Assembly (NCBI RefSeq): GCF_013761175.1
Contig: NZ_JACDUR010000004.1
Location: 992,001-1,056,000, forward strand
DNA: 64,000 nt
Direction of reading: 5' to 3'
Source of the DNA: Nonomuraea soli
GTDB taxonomy: Bacteria > Actinomycetota > Actinomycetes > Streptosporangiales > Streptosporangiaceae
Shown: piece by piece, positions 9,963 through 19,162 of the stretch
How positions within the stretch are numbered: position 1 is the stretch's first letter
Layout: each line of letters starts with the position of its first letter
Notes under the pieces: model-generated
What the model was told of the DNA's origin: nothing
The model's input: the letters and a program-made list of their open reading frames with translations, nothing else
Databases searched by the model: none
Made by a program: the position numbers and the translations under genes

Positions 9963-11012
9963 ATGATCGAGCTCAAGAGCCTGACCAAGGTCTATCCGGG
10001 CGGGGTGAAGGCGCTCGACGCCCTCGACCTGGAGATCCGCGACGGCGAGTTCTTCGCGCTGCTCGGCCCCTCGGGCTGCGGCAAGACCACCCTGCTGCGC
10101 ACCATCGCGGGCCTGGAGACCGCCACCTCCGGCCAGGTCGTGATCGGCTCCAAGGACGTCACCCACGTCCAGCCGGGCGCGCGGGACGTGGCGATGGTCT
10201 TCCAGGACTACGCGCTCTTCCCGCACATGGACGTCACCGACAACATCTCCTACCCGCTGCGCATCAAGAAGGTCGCCAAGCCCGCGCGGACCGCCAAGGC
10301 CGCCGAGGTCGGCGCCCGGCTGGGCCTCGAGGGCCTGATGGACCGCAGGCCAGGACAGCTGTCGGGCGGCCAGCAGCAGCGTGTCGCCCTCGCCCGCGTG
10401 ATGGCCACCCAGGCGCAGGCCTTCCTGTTCGACGAACCGCTGTCGAACCTCGACGCGCGGCTGCGCCTGGAGGCCCGCACCTTCCTCAAGAAACTCCAGC
10501 GCGAGCTGGGCGTGACCACCGTCTTCGTCACCCACGACCAGGCCGAGGCCCTGGCCATGGCCGACCGCATGGCGGTCATGGAGGCCGGGCACATCCGGCA
10601 GATCGGTACCCCCGCCGAGGTCTTCCAGCGCCCGGCGAACACCTTCGTCGCAGGATTCATCGGCTCGACCCCGATGAACCTGCTTGACGGGACCGTTCGC
10701 GGCGAGACCCTGGAGGTGGCAGGGTGCAAGGTGCCCGCCCCTGCCGCCGGTCTCAGGGATGGAGAGAAGATCGTGTACGGCGTGCGTCCCGAGTACGTCA
10801 CCTACTCCGTCGAACCCGTCGACGGCTCCATCGCGGGGAAGGTCGTGCTCTCCGAGAGCCTGGGGGCCTCCCACCTCGTCACCCTCGAAGCGGCGGGTGA
10901 GACGGTGCAGGTCATCGTGCCGGAAGGCGACGAGCCCGCGCTGGGCGACGAGGGCTACGCGGTGCCCAGGACCGACCGGGCGCTGATCTACCGAGACGGG
11001 GAGCTGGTGTGA
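9963..11012 (+). CDS. Sugar ABC transporter ATP-binding protein, MsmK/UgpC type
   Basis: Cytoplasmic ATPase of 349 aa. Walker A is GPSGCGKTT at residues 35-43. The Q-loop is VFQDYALFPHM, the signature is LSGGQQQR near 138, Walker B is AFLFDEPLSNLD, and the switch histidine is in FVTHDQAEA. A C-terminal regulatory OB-like domain starts near residue 240. RBS AAGGAGG sits five bases before the ATG. Many actinobacterial sugar operons lack an ATPase and borrow MsiK; this one carries its own, so the transporter is self-contained. Confidence 0.9.
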   Translation: MIELKSLTKVYPGGVKALDALDLEIRDGEFFALLGPSGCGKTTLLRTIAGLETATSGQVVIGSKDVTHVQPGARDVAMVFQDYALFPHMDVTDNISYPLRIKKVAKPARTAKAAEVGARLGLEGLMDRRPGQLSGGQQQRVALARVMATQAQAFLFDEPLSNLDARLRLEARTFLKKLQRELGVTTVFVTHDQAEALAMADRMAVMEAGHIRQIGTPAEVFQRPANTFVAGFIGSTPMNLLDGTVRGETLEVAGCKVPAPAAGLRDGEKIVYGVRPEYVTYSVEPVDGSIAGKVVLSESLGASHLVTLEAAGETVQVIVPEGDEPALGDEGYAVPRTDRALIYRDGELV

Positions 11013-12169
11013 GGTCACGCTGGACACTGGACGACCGGCTGGAGCGCATCCTGCGCGAGGTGCCCTTCGAGGTGCCCGCCGGGACGGCCGCGGTGACGGT
11101 GAAGCTGCGTTACGACCGCTCGCAGGGCGTGCTCGACCTGGGGTGCGGCTCGCCGTACGGCTTCCGCGGCTGGTCGGGCGGCGCGCGCGACGAGTACACC
11201 GTCACCCGCGAGTGGGCCACGCCCGGCTACCTGCCGGGCGAGATCGAGCCGGGGGTGTGGCAGGTCTGGCTGCGGCTGCACCGCATCCCACCCGGCGGCC
11301 TCGACTTCGAGCTCGACATCACCACCTCCGCCGAGGTCCCGGCCAGGCCCGCCGATCCCGTCGTGCCGACCGCCGAGCGGCCGCCCGCGCGCGACATCCC
11401 GGCCGTCGGCGCGCTGCGATGGTGGGCGGGCGACTTCCACGCCCACACCGTGCACAGCGACGGCTCGCTGACCGTGCCCCAGCTGGCGCAGCTGGCCAGG
11501 AGCCGCGGCCTCGACTTCCTGGCCGTGACCGACCACAACACCGTCAGCCATCACCCCGAGCTGCCGCTCGCCGACGGCATCACGCTGCTGCCCGGCCAGG
11601 AGGTCACCACCGACCGAGGGCACGCCAACGTCTTCGGCGACGTCGGCTGGGTCGACTTCCGCCAGGACGCAGACTCCTGGACCGAGCGTGGCCTGATGTC
11701 GATCAACCACCCGCTCGGCGGCGACTGCGCCTGGCTGCAGCCGATCAAGAACAGGCCGCAGGTCGCCGAGGTGTGGCATTCCGGCTGGTGGGACCGCCGC
11801 TGGGGAGCCCCGCTGGCCTGGGCGGAAGCCTGGCGCGACGACGTGATCCCGATCGGCGGCAGCGACTTCCACCGCGACGGCAGCGACGGCCTGCCCGGCG
11901 CGCCCACGACCTGGGTGCTGGCCGAGGACCCGACGCTGGTCTTCGACGCCGTACGGCAGGGCCGTACCGCGATCTCGGCCGGGCCCGACGCGCCGCTGCT
12001 GCTGAGACTCGGCGACGAACTGCTCGCCCTCGACGCCGACGGCCTGGTGCTGGTGCGTCCCGACGGCTTTCGGCAGGTGATCCGCGGCGAGCGGGTCCTG
12101 CTGTCAGGCGGAGCGGGCACGCACCGGCTGGAGACCCACGAGAACGAGGTGATGGCGCTGTGCGCCTGA
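11009..12169 (+). CDS. PHP-domain metallohydrolase, CehA/McbA family
   Basis: A 386-aa protein with an N-terminal beta-sandwich-like region (about 1-125) and a PHP domain. The metal-binding motif HAHTVHSDGSLT lies near residue 145 and TDHNTVSHHPEL near 172. Further His/Asp residues are in LPGQEVTTDRGHANVFGD and IGGSDFHRDGSDG. PHP proteins hydrolyse phosphomono- or phosphodiesters; CehA/McbA relatives were first named for carbamate hydrolysis. Cyclic phosphates and phosphodiesters are plausible substrates here because the neighbouring genes handle inositol and mannose. It overlaps the ATPase gene (GTGA) and the next gene by 10 bp. Cytoplasmic: no signal peptide. Confidence 0.8.
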   Translation: MRSRWTLDDRLERILREVPFEVPAGTAAVTVKLRYDRSQGVLDLGCGSPYGFRGWSGGARDEYTVTREWATPGYLPGEIEPGVWQVWLRLHRIPPGGLDFELDITTSAEVPARPADPVVPTAERPPARDIPAVGALRWWAGDFHAHTVHSDGSLTVPQLAQLARSRGLDFLAVTDHNTVSHHPELPLADGITLLPGQEVTTDRGHANVFGDVGWVDFRQDADSWTERGLMSINHPLGGDCAWLQPIKNRPQVAEVWHSGWWDRRWGAPLAWAEAWRDDVIPIGGSDFHRDGSDGLPGAPTTWVLAEDPTLVFDAVRQGRTAISAGPDAPLLLRLGDELLALDADGLVLVRPDGFRQVIRGERVLLSGGAGTHRLETHENEVMALCA

Positions 12170-12969
12170 TCGCGAACGCGCCGGTGAGCTTCGGCGTCTT
12201 CGAGCCGGGACAGCCGCCACTCGCCGCGGAGGAACTGGTCGCCGCCCTGTCCGAGGCCGGGTACGACGGCATCGACCTGGGGCCGCTGGGCTACCTCGAC
12301 CTGGGCAGGCTCGCGGGGCTGCGCCTGGCGGGCGGCTGGGTGGACGTGCCGGAGGAGTCCTTCGACGACCTCGACGCCACGCTCGACGCCTTCGGCCGCG
12401 CACCCTCGGCTCCGTTCAGGCCGGTGCCCACGCTGGGACCCCCGTCGATGCCCGCCCGCTTCGCCCGCCCCGGGCACGGCGAGCCGGAGATGACGGACTG
12501 GGCGGCATTCGCGGCGCAGGTCCAGGCCGCCGCGGACCGATGCAGGGAGCGCGGCTACGAGCCCGCCCTGCACCACCACCTCGGTCACGCCGTCGAGACG
12601 CCCGACGAGATCGAGCGCCTGCTGGAGCTCACCGACGTCAAGCTCTGCCTCGACACCGGCCACCTCCTGCTGGCCGGCGGAGACCCGGTCAAGGCGCTGG
12701 CCGACTGGTCGGAACGCATCGGCCAGGTGCACGTCAAGGACGCCTCGTCCGCCCTCATGAACGGCGACCTGCGCTCCATGATGGGCGCGGGCGTCTTCAC
12801 CCCGCTGGGCGAGGGCGACCTCGACCTGCCGGGCGTCGTCGCCGCGCTGCGCGACTACGAGGGCTGGATCGTCGTCGAGCAGGACACCCTGCCCGCCCAC
12901 CGCCGCACCGCCGACATCGTCGCCGACCAGGCCGCCAACCTGAGAAAGCTGAAGGAGCTGGGACTGTGA
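12160..12969 (+). CDS. Sugar phosphate isomerase/epimerase-like TIM barrel, IolE-like
   Basis: A 269-aa AP-endonuclease-2-type TIM barrel. It starts at GTG 12160 (VRLIANAPVSFGVFE), inside the end of the PHP gene. Metal-site elements are ALHHHLGHAVETPDEIERLL near residue 140, LCLDTGHLLLAGG near 165, GQVHVKDA near 190 and WIVVEQD near 235. The opening ANAPVSFG and the DTGH and HVKD segments resemble myo-inosose-2 dehydratase (IolE), which dehydrates 2-keto-myo-inositol to the substrate of IolD. With iolD and iolB next door, I favour IolE or an inosose isomerase over a generic sugar isomerase. Confidence 0.75.
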   Translation: MRLIANAPVSFGVFEPGQPPLAAEELVAALSEAGYDGIDLGPLGYLDLGRLAGLRLAGGWVDVPEESFDDLDATLDAFGRAPSAPFRPVPTLGPPSMPARFARPGHGEPEMTDWAAFAAQVQAAADRCRERGYEPALHHHLGHAVETPDEIERLLELTDVKLCLDTGHLLLAGGDPVKALADWSERIGQVHVKDASSALMNGDLRSMMGAGVFTPLGEGDLDLPGVVAALRDYEGWIVVEQDTLPAHRRTADIVADQAANLRKLKELGL

Positions 12970-14018
12970 GAATTGCTCTCGTCGGATGCGGGGCCGTGAC
13001 GCAGGCCGTCTACGTGCCGCTGCTGTCCAGGCGGCGCGAGCTGTTCGAGGTGCGGGCGGTCTGCGACCTGTCGCGGACGCTCGCCGACGCCGTCGCCGAC
13101 CGGCTGGGCGCCCCGGGCCGCTACACCTCGTTGCAGGCCATGCTCGCCGACGGCGGTTTCGACGCGGTGCTCGTGCTGGCCTCCGGCTCGCACGGCGAGA
13201 CGGTGCGGCTGGCGCTCGAAGCCGGTTACGCGGTGTTCTGCGAGAAGCCCCTGGCCCTGACCAGGGCCGAGGTCGCGGCCCTGCCGCCGGGCAGGCTGAT
13301 GGTCGGCTACATGAAGCAGTACGACCCGGCGGTCCTGCGGGCCGTCGAGCTGCTGCGCGATGTGGAGATCCGCTCGGTCGAGGTCACCGTGCTGCACCCG
13401 AGCGGGGAGTCGCAGCTCGCCTTCGCCAACCTGGTCCATGCCGCCGACGCCGATCTGACGCAGGTGCGCAAGGCGGAGCAGGCGCTGCTGGACCAGGCTC
13501 TGGGGGCCGACGCTCCGGAGAGTGTGCGTTCGGTCTACAACATCAGCCTCGGCTCCATCTGCCACGACCTGTCGCTGCTGCGGCGCTTCACCGGCTCGCC
13601 CACCGCCGTCGAGCACGTGGCGACCTGGGGTCCGGCGCCCGGTTCCGTGGAGATCTCCGGGTTGCTGCCCGGTTCCGCGCGGTTCTCCATCAGGTGGCAC
13701 TACCTGGAGGACTACCCGGCCTACCGGGAGACCGTCGCGATCCACCACTCGGAGGGCACGCTGGAGCTGGCCTTCCCCTCGCCGTACCTGATGAACGCCC
13801 CGACCGTGCTGACCGTCGTCTCGCCCGGCGAGGCGCGCACGGAGTGGCGTGACGTCACCGAGGCCTTCGAGACGCAGCTCCTGGCCTTCCACGCGGGCGA
13901 GGAACCGCTGACCGGGGCCGAGGGGGCCCTGGAGGACATCGTCACCGCGCAACGTATCGCCGCCCGCTTCGCCGTACAGAACGCTCTTCCTCTCGGAGGG
14001 GAAGCCCGTGAGCTCTGA
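12966..14018 (+). CDS. Gfo/Idh/MocA family NAD(P)-dependent dehydrogenase
   Basis: A 350-aa oxidoreductase with the nucleotide-binding start RIALVGCGAVTQAVYVPLL, the family hallmark CEKPLALTRAE near residue 95, and a C-terminal alpha/beta substrate domain. Members oxidise inositols, sugars or sugar acids; IolG, which makes 2-keto-myo-inositol, is in this family. The glycine motif is GCGAVTQ rather than the usual GxGxxG, and the lysine-lined site GYMKQYDPAVLRAV replaces the IolG GFMRRYD-like stretch. It is a distant relative and could oxidise a glycoside. GTG start, GTGA overlap with the upstream gene. Confidence 0.8.
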   Translation: MRIALVGCGAVTQAVYVPLLSRRRELFEVRAVCDLSRTLADAVADRLGAPGRYTSLQAMLADGGFDAVLVLASGSHGETVRLALEAGYAVFCEKPLALTRAEVAALPPGRLMVGYMKQYDPAVLRAVELLRDVEIRSVEVTVLHPSGESQLAFANLVHAADADLTQVRKAEQALLDQALGADAPESVRSVYNISLGSICHDLSLLRRFTGSPTAVEHVATWGPAPGSVEISGLLPGSARFSIRWHYLEDYPAYRETVAIHHSEGTLELAFPSPYLMNAPTVLTVVSPGEARTEWRDVTEAFETQLLAFHAGEEPLTGAEGALEDIVTAQRIAARFAVQNALPLGGEAREL

Positions 14019-16671
14019 CATCGTCGTCGTCCCGCACACCCACTGGGACCGTGAGTGGTACGAGCCGTTCCAGCGGTTCAGGCTGCGGCTGGTCTCCCTG
14101 CTCGACGAGGTGCTCGACCGCATGGAGGCCGATCCCGGCTACCACTTCACCCTCGACGGGCAGATGGCCTGCGTCGACGACTACCTGGAGGTGCGGCCGG
14201 AGAACCAGGGCCGCATCGAGGCGCTGGTGCTCCAGGGGCGGCTGGCGATCGGGCCCTGGCAGATCCTGCTCGACGAGTTCCTGTGTTCCGGCGAGACGAT
14301 CGTCCGCAACCTGGAGATCGGCATGGAGCGGGCCGACAAGCTCGGCGGGCACATGCCGGTCGGCTACCTGCCCGACATGTTCGGCCACACCGCCCAGATG
14401 CCGCAGATCCTGCGGCTGGCGGGCCTGGAGCACGCGTGCGTCTACCGCGGCGTGCCGTCCTCGGTCGTGACCTCGGCCTTCTCCTGGGTCGCGCCCGACG
14501 GCACCCCGATCCGCACGCAGTACCTTCCCGAGGGCGGCTACGGCAACGGCGCCCACCTGTTCGAGGTGCCAGGCGAGCTCGACAAGCGTGCCGCCGAGTT
14601 CGTCGAGCGCATGGCGCGCTGGGGGAGCGGGCCCTTCCTGGCCATGTACGGCGCCGACCACTCCGCGCCCGTCGCCGGACTGCCCGCGATGGTGACCGCC
14701 CTGGGCGCCCGCATGGACACCCTGTCAGGGTTCGTCGGCGGAACGGCCGACGGCCTGCCTGTCGTCGCCGGCGAGCTGCGCTCCCACGCCCGCGCCAACA
14801 TCCTGCCCGGCGTCATCTCGGTCCGCGCGCACGTCAAGCAGGCCATGGGCCGCGCCGAGCGCATGGTCGAGCGGTACGCCGAACCCCTGGCGGCCCTGTG
14901 GGGAGCCGACTGGCCGGGACGTTTCCTCGACATGGCCTGGTGGCGCCTGGTCGACGCCTCGGGACACGACTCGGTCACCGGCTGCGGGGTCGACGACACC
15001 GCCCAGCAGGTCGCCGCCCGCATCGCCGAGGCCGAACACCTCGGCCAGGCGGTCCGCGACATGGTCACCGCCCGGCTGTCGGCCACCGTGCCCGCGGGAG
15101 CCGTGCTCGTCGTCAACCCGACGCCAGCCGTACGGCAGAGCGTCGCGTTCTTCGAGGTCGCCGGGCTCGACCCGCTGCCGGTGCCCTCGCAGACCCTCGA
15201 ATACGCGCCGACGCTCCTGCTCGACGAGGAGATGGAGCCCTCGGTCGCGCTGAGCTTCATCCACGGCACCGAGCTGTACGGCCAGCACATCACCGGCTGG
15301 TCGGTCGAGGACGGCGTGCTCACCTTCACCGTCGCCCGCGACTCCGACGTGGCGTTCAACGTCGCCGAGCTGCGCGGCCACCTGGAGGGCGTCACCCGCG
15401 TCCGCATCGAGGCCGAGCCCCGCCGCACGGTGGCGGCCCTGGTCGAGGTCCCCCCTCTCGGCCACGTCGCCCTCGCGCCCGTCGCGCCGCTGGGCCAGGC
15501 GGCCGCCCCCACCGCGCCGGTGCGGCGAGTCGAGACGCCGGTGGATTCCGGCGCGCCTCGTACGGCGCTCACCAACGGCCTCGTCACCGTCGAGCTCGCC
15601 GACGACGGCACCCTGACCCTCACCGGCCAGGACGGCGTCGCCATCACCGGCGCCGGGCGGATCGTCGACGGCGGCGACGTGGGCGACACCTACAACCACG
15701 CCCCTCCCGTCCACGACCTGCTGGTCGACCAGCCGTCCCAGGTCGAGGTGGAGCCGATCTGCTCAGGCCCGATCGTGGCGGCGTTCGACGTGCGCCGGAC
15801 CTACGACTGGCCAAGGTACGGCGGTCACCGCACCGGTGAGCCCGACCCCCGCTCCTGGGCCGACGCCCCGCCCGAGCAGGGCCCGGAAGGCACCGAGGAG
15901 ACCGTCGTCACCACCCGCGTCGAGCTGCGGGCGGGCGAGCCGTTCGTGCGCCTGACCGTCACCTTCGACAACCGCTCGGTCGACCACCGGGTGCGCCTGC
16001 ACGTCCCCCTGCCGGAGCGGGCCACAAGCTCGCTGGCCGAGGGCCAGTTCGCGGTGGTCGAGCGCCCGCTGACGAGTGAGGGAGGCTGCGGCGAGACCCC
16101 GCTGCCGACCTTCCCCGCCTCCGGGTGGGTGGCCGCGGGCGGCGCCGCGGTGTTGCTGGAGCACGTCACGGAGTACGAGGTCACCGAGGACAACGAGCTG
16201 GCACTGACCCTGCTGCGTTCGGTCGGCTACCTGTCGCGCAACCGCAACGGCCTGCGGCCCGAGCCCGCCGGTCCGCAGCTGGCGACCCCTGCCGCCCAGT
16301 CGCGCGGGGTGAGGCAGGTGAGCCTGGCGCTCATGCCGTACGGTCCGCAGGTCGCGCCGGCGGCGGAGGTCTTCCGCCACGACCTGCTCGCCGTCCCCGG
16401 CTCCGGCCCGCGCGGGCTCGGCCTGCCGGAGGCGGGCACCGGGCTGGAGGTGAGCGGCGCGGTCATGACCTCGCTCAGGAGGCGTGACGGCCGGCTGGAG
16501 CTGCGCATGCTCGCCCACGAGGCGGGCGAGGCGGTCGTGTCGGGCGCCATCACCGCCGCCCGCCGCGCCGACCTGCGCGGACGGCCGGGCGAGGAGCTGA
16601 CCGTGAGCGAGGGCACACTGCGGCTGCCGGTGCGTGCCTGGGAGATCGTCACGGTGCAGCTGCTCCGATGA
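14008..16671 (+). CDS. Alpha-mannosidase, glycoside hydrolase family 38
   Basis: A zinc-dependent retaining alpha-mannosidase of 887 aa, the usual size for bacterial GH38. The metal motif HTHWDREWY is at residues 10-18. The nucleophile region is YLPDMFGHTAQMPQI near 120, with the Asp of PDMFGH the likely nucleophile. The zinc-ligand region SGHDSVTGCGVDD is near 320, followed by the long beta-sandwich C-terminal domains. There is no signal peptide, so it acts in the cytoplasm on an imported mannoside. GTG start with ggagggg upstream, overlapping the dehydrogenase gene by 11 bp. Last gene of the operon; 36 bp separate it from the convergent regulator gene. Confidence 0.93.
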   Translation: MSSDIVVVPHTHWDREWYEPFQRFRLRLVSLLDEVLDRMEADPGYHFTLDGQMACVDDYLEVRPENQGRIEALVLQGRLAIGPWQILLDEFLCSGETIVRNLEIGMERADKLGGHMPVGYLPDMFGHTAQMPQILRLAGLEHACVYRGVPSSVVTSAFSWVAPDGTPIRTQYLPEGGYGNGAHLFEVPGELDKRAAEFVERMARWGSGPFLAMYGADHSAPVAGLPAMVTALGARMDTLSGFVGGTADGLPVVAGELRSHARANILPGVISVRAHVKQAMGRAERMVERYAEPLAALWGADWPGRFLDMAWWRLVDASGHDSVTGCGVDDTAQQVAARIAEAEHLGQAVRDMVTARLSATVPAGAVLVVNPTPAVRQSVAFFEVAGLDPLPVPSQTLEYAPTLLLDEEMEPSVALSFIHGTELYGQHITGWSVEDGVLTFTVARDSDVAFNVAELRGHLEGVTRVRIEAEPRRTVAALVEVPPLGHVALAPVAPLGQAAAPTAPVRRVETPVDSGAPRTALTNGLVTVELADDGTLTLTGQDGVAITGAGRIVDGGDVGDTYNHAPPVHDLLVDQPSQVEVEPICSGPIVAAFDVRRTYDWPRYGGHRTGEPDPRSWADAPPEQGPEGTEETVVTTRVELRAGEPFVRLTVTFDNRSVDHRVRLHVPLPERATSSLAEGQFAVVERPLTSEGGCGETPLPTFPASGWVAAGGAAVLLEHVTEYEVTEDNELALTLLRSVGYLSRNRNGLRPEPAGPQLATPAAQSRGVRQVSLALMPYGPQVAPAAEVFRHDLLAVPGSGPRGLGLPEAGTGLEVSGAVMTSLRRRDGRLELRMLAHEAGEAVVSGAITAARRADLRGRPGEELTVSEGTLRLPVRAWEIVTVQLLR

Positions 16672-16707
16672 TCACTTCCGGACCGCGGCCGCACCATGAC
16701 GACCGGC

Positions 16708-18156
16708 CTAGTCCTGCATGCCGAGCTGGCGCGCGGCCCTGATCGCCAGCCACACCTCGGCGAAGGCCTCGGTCGACGACAGGTCGCGCCCGGTCAGCGC
16801 CGAGAAGCGCCGCAGCCGGTAGGCCAGGGTGTTGGGATGCACGTGCAGCGCCGACGCGGCCTCCTCGGTGCGCCGGTCGCGCTCCATCCAGGTGCGCACC
16901 GAGGTCACCAGCCGCGAGCCGTGCGCGGAGTCGTAGGCGAGCACCTCGCCCAGCACGTGCTCGACCAGGGCGGTGAGGGTCCACGGATCGTCGGGCAGCC
17001 AGCGTCCTGTCGTGTCCTCGCCGTAGTGCACCAGCGGCCGGCCCGACTCGGCGGCCCGTGAGGCCGCCCATCCGGCCTCCCGCTGGGCCACGCGGGTCGA
17101 CTCGCCGGGCGGGAAGGGCCGCGAGACCCCGGCCGACACCCCCGGCACCGAGGCGACGGCCTCGCAGAGCGACTCCGGCCCGAGCACGTGGTGGTCGTCG
17201 CCCCGGCGCAGCAGCAGATGGGGCAGGTCGTCGAGGGCGCGGCGCAGCTGGTCGTCGGGGACGCCTCGCACGACCAGCAGCACCACGTCCGCCTCCAGGC
17301 CCAGGCGGGCCAGGCGGCGGCGCGCGGTGGCCGGGTCGAGTACGTCCTGCAGCAGCTCGGCGAGGGTCTCGGCGCCCTCGCGGCGTAGCGTCTCACGGTC
17401 GTGGCGTGCCATGGCCACCTGCAGGGCCGCCACGGTGGCGATGTGCTGGGCGACCGCGAGCCCGGCGGGCTGCGCGCCGTCGCGGCCGAGGGCCACGATG
17501 AAGCCGGCGGGGCCTCCCGGCGCGGGCACCGGCAGCACGAAACCGCCCGGAATGGTCGGCGGGGCGTCGGGCTCGTCCGGGATCACCGCCGGATCGGGGA
17601 CCGGCACGCCGGGCAGCAGCGGGCGGCCCGCGGGCGTGCAGGCGAAGACGTCGTAGCCGGACAGCCGCTCCAGCCGCCGGAAGAGGGAGGCGGTGTCGAG
17701 ATCCTCGGCGGCCAGCCAGCGCAGCGCGCCGAACACCTGCAACTGGGCGCCGAGCCGCTGCCTCGCGTCCTCCTGCACGGCCGCCGCCACCTCCTGCGCG
17801 ATGGCGATGAACGGCACCGCCAGCGGCACCTCCAGCACCGGCATGCCACGCTCCGTCGCCGCGTCGAAGAAGGCCGCGTGCAGCGGAGGCACGTGCAGCT
17901 GGGCCGACAACGCCAGGGCCGACACCCCGGCGTCGTCGAGGCGCTCCAGGTAGGCCCGCTGGGCCGCCGCCGTACGGGGGATCGCGATGCCCGTCGTCAT
18001 GATGACCTCGGCGCCCAGCAACCACGGCGTCGGGTCGTCGAGCTCGCTGACGTGCGCCCACGACACAGGGCGCGACAGACCGGGCTCCCCGGCGAGAACC
18101 CGCAGCTGGAGAGCGGGGGAGCGGACAAGATCCTCCACCGAGACTTTTGTGGCCAC
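16708..18156 (-). CDS. PucR-family transcriptional regulator
   Basis: A 482-aa regulator. The N-terminal PucR domain (about 5-125) contains LQLRVLAGEPGLSRPVSWAHVSE, typical for sensing purine-derived or related ligands. A middle GGDEF-like/cyclase-like region follows. The C-terminal PucR helix-turn-helix is TEEAASALHVHPNTLAYRLRRF near residue 435. I chose GTG 18156 because a -10-like TATGCT ends six bases before it and no RBS exists, which indicates a leaderless transcript; the open frame extends 43 codons further upstream but crosses the divergent promoter. It is divergent from the ureohydrolase-NCS1-cyclase genes and very probably controls them. Confidence 0.88.
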   Translation of the reverse strand: MATKVSVEDLVRSPALQLRVLAGEPGLSRPVSWAHVSELDDPTPWLLGAEVIMTTGIAIPRTAAAQRAYLERLDDAGVSALALSAQLHVPPLHAAFFDAATERGMPVLEVPLAVPFIAIAQEVAAAVQEDARQRLGAQLQVFGALRWLAAEDLDTASLFRRLERLSGYDVFACTPAGRPLLPGVPVPDPAVIPDEPDAPPTIPGGFVLPVPAPGGPAGFIVALGRDGAQPAGLAVAQHIATVAALQVAMARHDRETLRREGAETLAELLQDVLDPATARRRLARLGLEADVVLLVVRGVPDDQLRRALDDLPHLLLRRGDDHHVLGPESLCEAVASVPGVSAGVSRPFPPGESTRVAQREAGWAASRAAESGRPLVHYGEDTTGRWLPDDPWTLTALVEHVLGEVLAYDSAHGSRLVTSVRTWMERDRRTEEAASALHVHPNTLAYRLRRFSALTGRDLSSTEAFAEVWLAIRAARQLGMQD

Positions 18157-18163
18157 CCACAAA
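18146..18163. promoter_or_regulatory. Inverted repeat over the PucR start codon
   Basis: TTTGTGG (18146-18152), a four-base spacer and CCACAAA (18157-18163) form a perfect inverted repeat covering the GTG start and the presumed transcription start of the PucR gene. A -10-like TATGCT (18163-18168, minus strand) and a weak -35-like TTGTGC (18187-18192) lie upstream. A regulator bound here would block its own gene, so autoregulation is likely. An eight-base palindrome, ACAATTGT, lies at 18190-18197. Confidence 0.6.
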
Positions 18164-18229
18164 GCATAGGAACCACTTTCATGGCGAGCACAATTGTCCC
18201 CCGGCGGCGCGGCTTGCACACTCTGCGTC

Positions 18230-19162
18230 ATGACTCGAGGACCCGTCGACTCCAGCAAGATCCCCCGGTTCGCCGGACCGGCCACCTTCGCCCGGCTGCC
18301 ACGCCTGGACGAGGTGGAGCGGGCCGACGTGACCGTGATCGGCGTGCCCTTCGACAGCGGCGTGTCCTACCGGCCCGGCGCCAGGTTCGGCCCGGCGGCG
18401 GTCCGCGAGGCCTCGCGGCTGCTGCGGCCCTACCACCCGGGCCTCGACGTCTCGCCGTTCGAGCGGGTCCAGGTCGCCGACGGCGGCGACATCGCGTGCA
18501 ACCCGTTCCACATCGAGGAGGCGGTCGAGACCATCGACGCGGCCGCGTCGTCCATCGACTCCCGCCTGGTCACCATCGGCGGCGACCACACGATCGCACT
18601 GCCGCTGCTGCGCGCCGCCGCCCGCAAGCACGGACCGGTCGCGCTGCTGCACTTCGACGCCCACCTCGACACCTGGGACACCTACTTCGGCGCCGCCTAC
18701 ACCCACGGCACCCCGTTCCGCCGCGCGGTCGAGGAGGGCATCCTCGACACCGAGGCGCTCAGCCACGTCGGCATCCGCGGCCCCCTGTACGGCAAGCGCG
18801 ACCTGGAGGAGGACCGCCGCCTCGGCTTCGGCATCGTCACCTCCGCCGACGTCATGCGCCGGGGGATCGACGAGGTCGTCGACGCCCTGCGTCAGCGCAT
18901 CGGCGAGCGCCCCCTGTACGTCTCGGTCGACATCGACGTGCTCGACCCCGCCCACGCGCCCGGCACCGGCACCCCGGAGGCCGGCGGCATGACCAGCCGG
19001 GAGCTGCTGGAGATCCTGCGCGGCCTGGCCGGATGCAACCTGGTCGGCGCGGACGTGGTGGAGGTCGCCCCCGCCTACGACCACGCCGAGATCACCTCCA
19101 TCGCCGCCTCGCACGTGGCCTACGACCTGGTCAGCCTCCTAGCCCTCCGGGAGAACAAGTGA
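18230..19162 (+). CDS. Ureohydrolase (agmatinase/arginase family)
   Basis: A 310-aa binuclear manganese enzyme releasing urea from a guanidino compound. All family motifs are present: [11 protein letters not shown] near residue 115, [14 protein letters not shown] near 139, and [22 protein letters not shown] near 230. The exact substrate (agmatine, guanidinobutyrate, guanidinopropionate, formiminoglutamate or guanidine itself) cannot be told by eye. Its neighbours, a PucR regulator and an NCS1 nucleobase-type permease, do not suggest polyamine metabolism. I chose ATG 18230 ([14 protein letters not shown]), which matches the usual N-terminus; an in-frame start at 18194 would overlap the divergent promoter. 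Confidence 0.85.
   Translation: MTRGPVDSSKIPRFAGPATFARLPRLDEVERADVTVIGVPFDSGVSYRPGARFGPAAVREASRLLRPYHPGLDVSPFERVQVADGGDIACNPFHIEEAVETIDAAASSIDSRLVTIGGDHTIALPLLRAAARKHGPVALLHFDAHLDTWDTYFGAAYTHGTPFRRAVEEGILDTEALSHVGIRGPLYGKRDLEEDRRLGFGIVTSADVMRRGIDEVVDALRQRIGERPLYVSVDIDVLDPAHAPGTGTPEAGGMTSRELLEILRGLAGCNLVGADVVEVAPAYDHAEITSIAASHVAYDLVSLLALRENK

Noticed and set aside
9895-9966. 23-codon ORF between permease and ATPase genes
   Set aside because: It overlaps both neighbours, has no ribosome site of its own and shows no family pattern; more likely untranslated spacer.
17401-19158. Long plus-strand open frame running across the PucR gene into the NCS1 gene
   Set aside because: It is antisense to a recognisable PucR protein and out of frame with the ureohydrolase. 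Only the part from 19159 is coding; the rest is open because of high GC.
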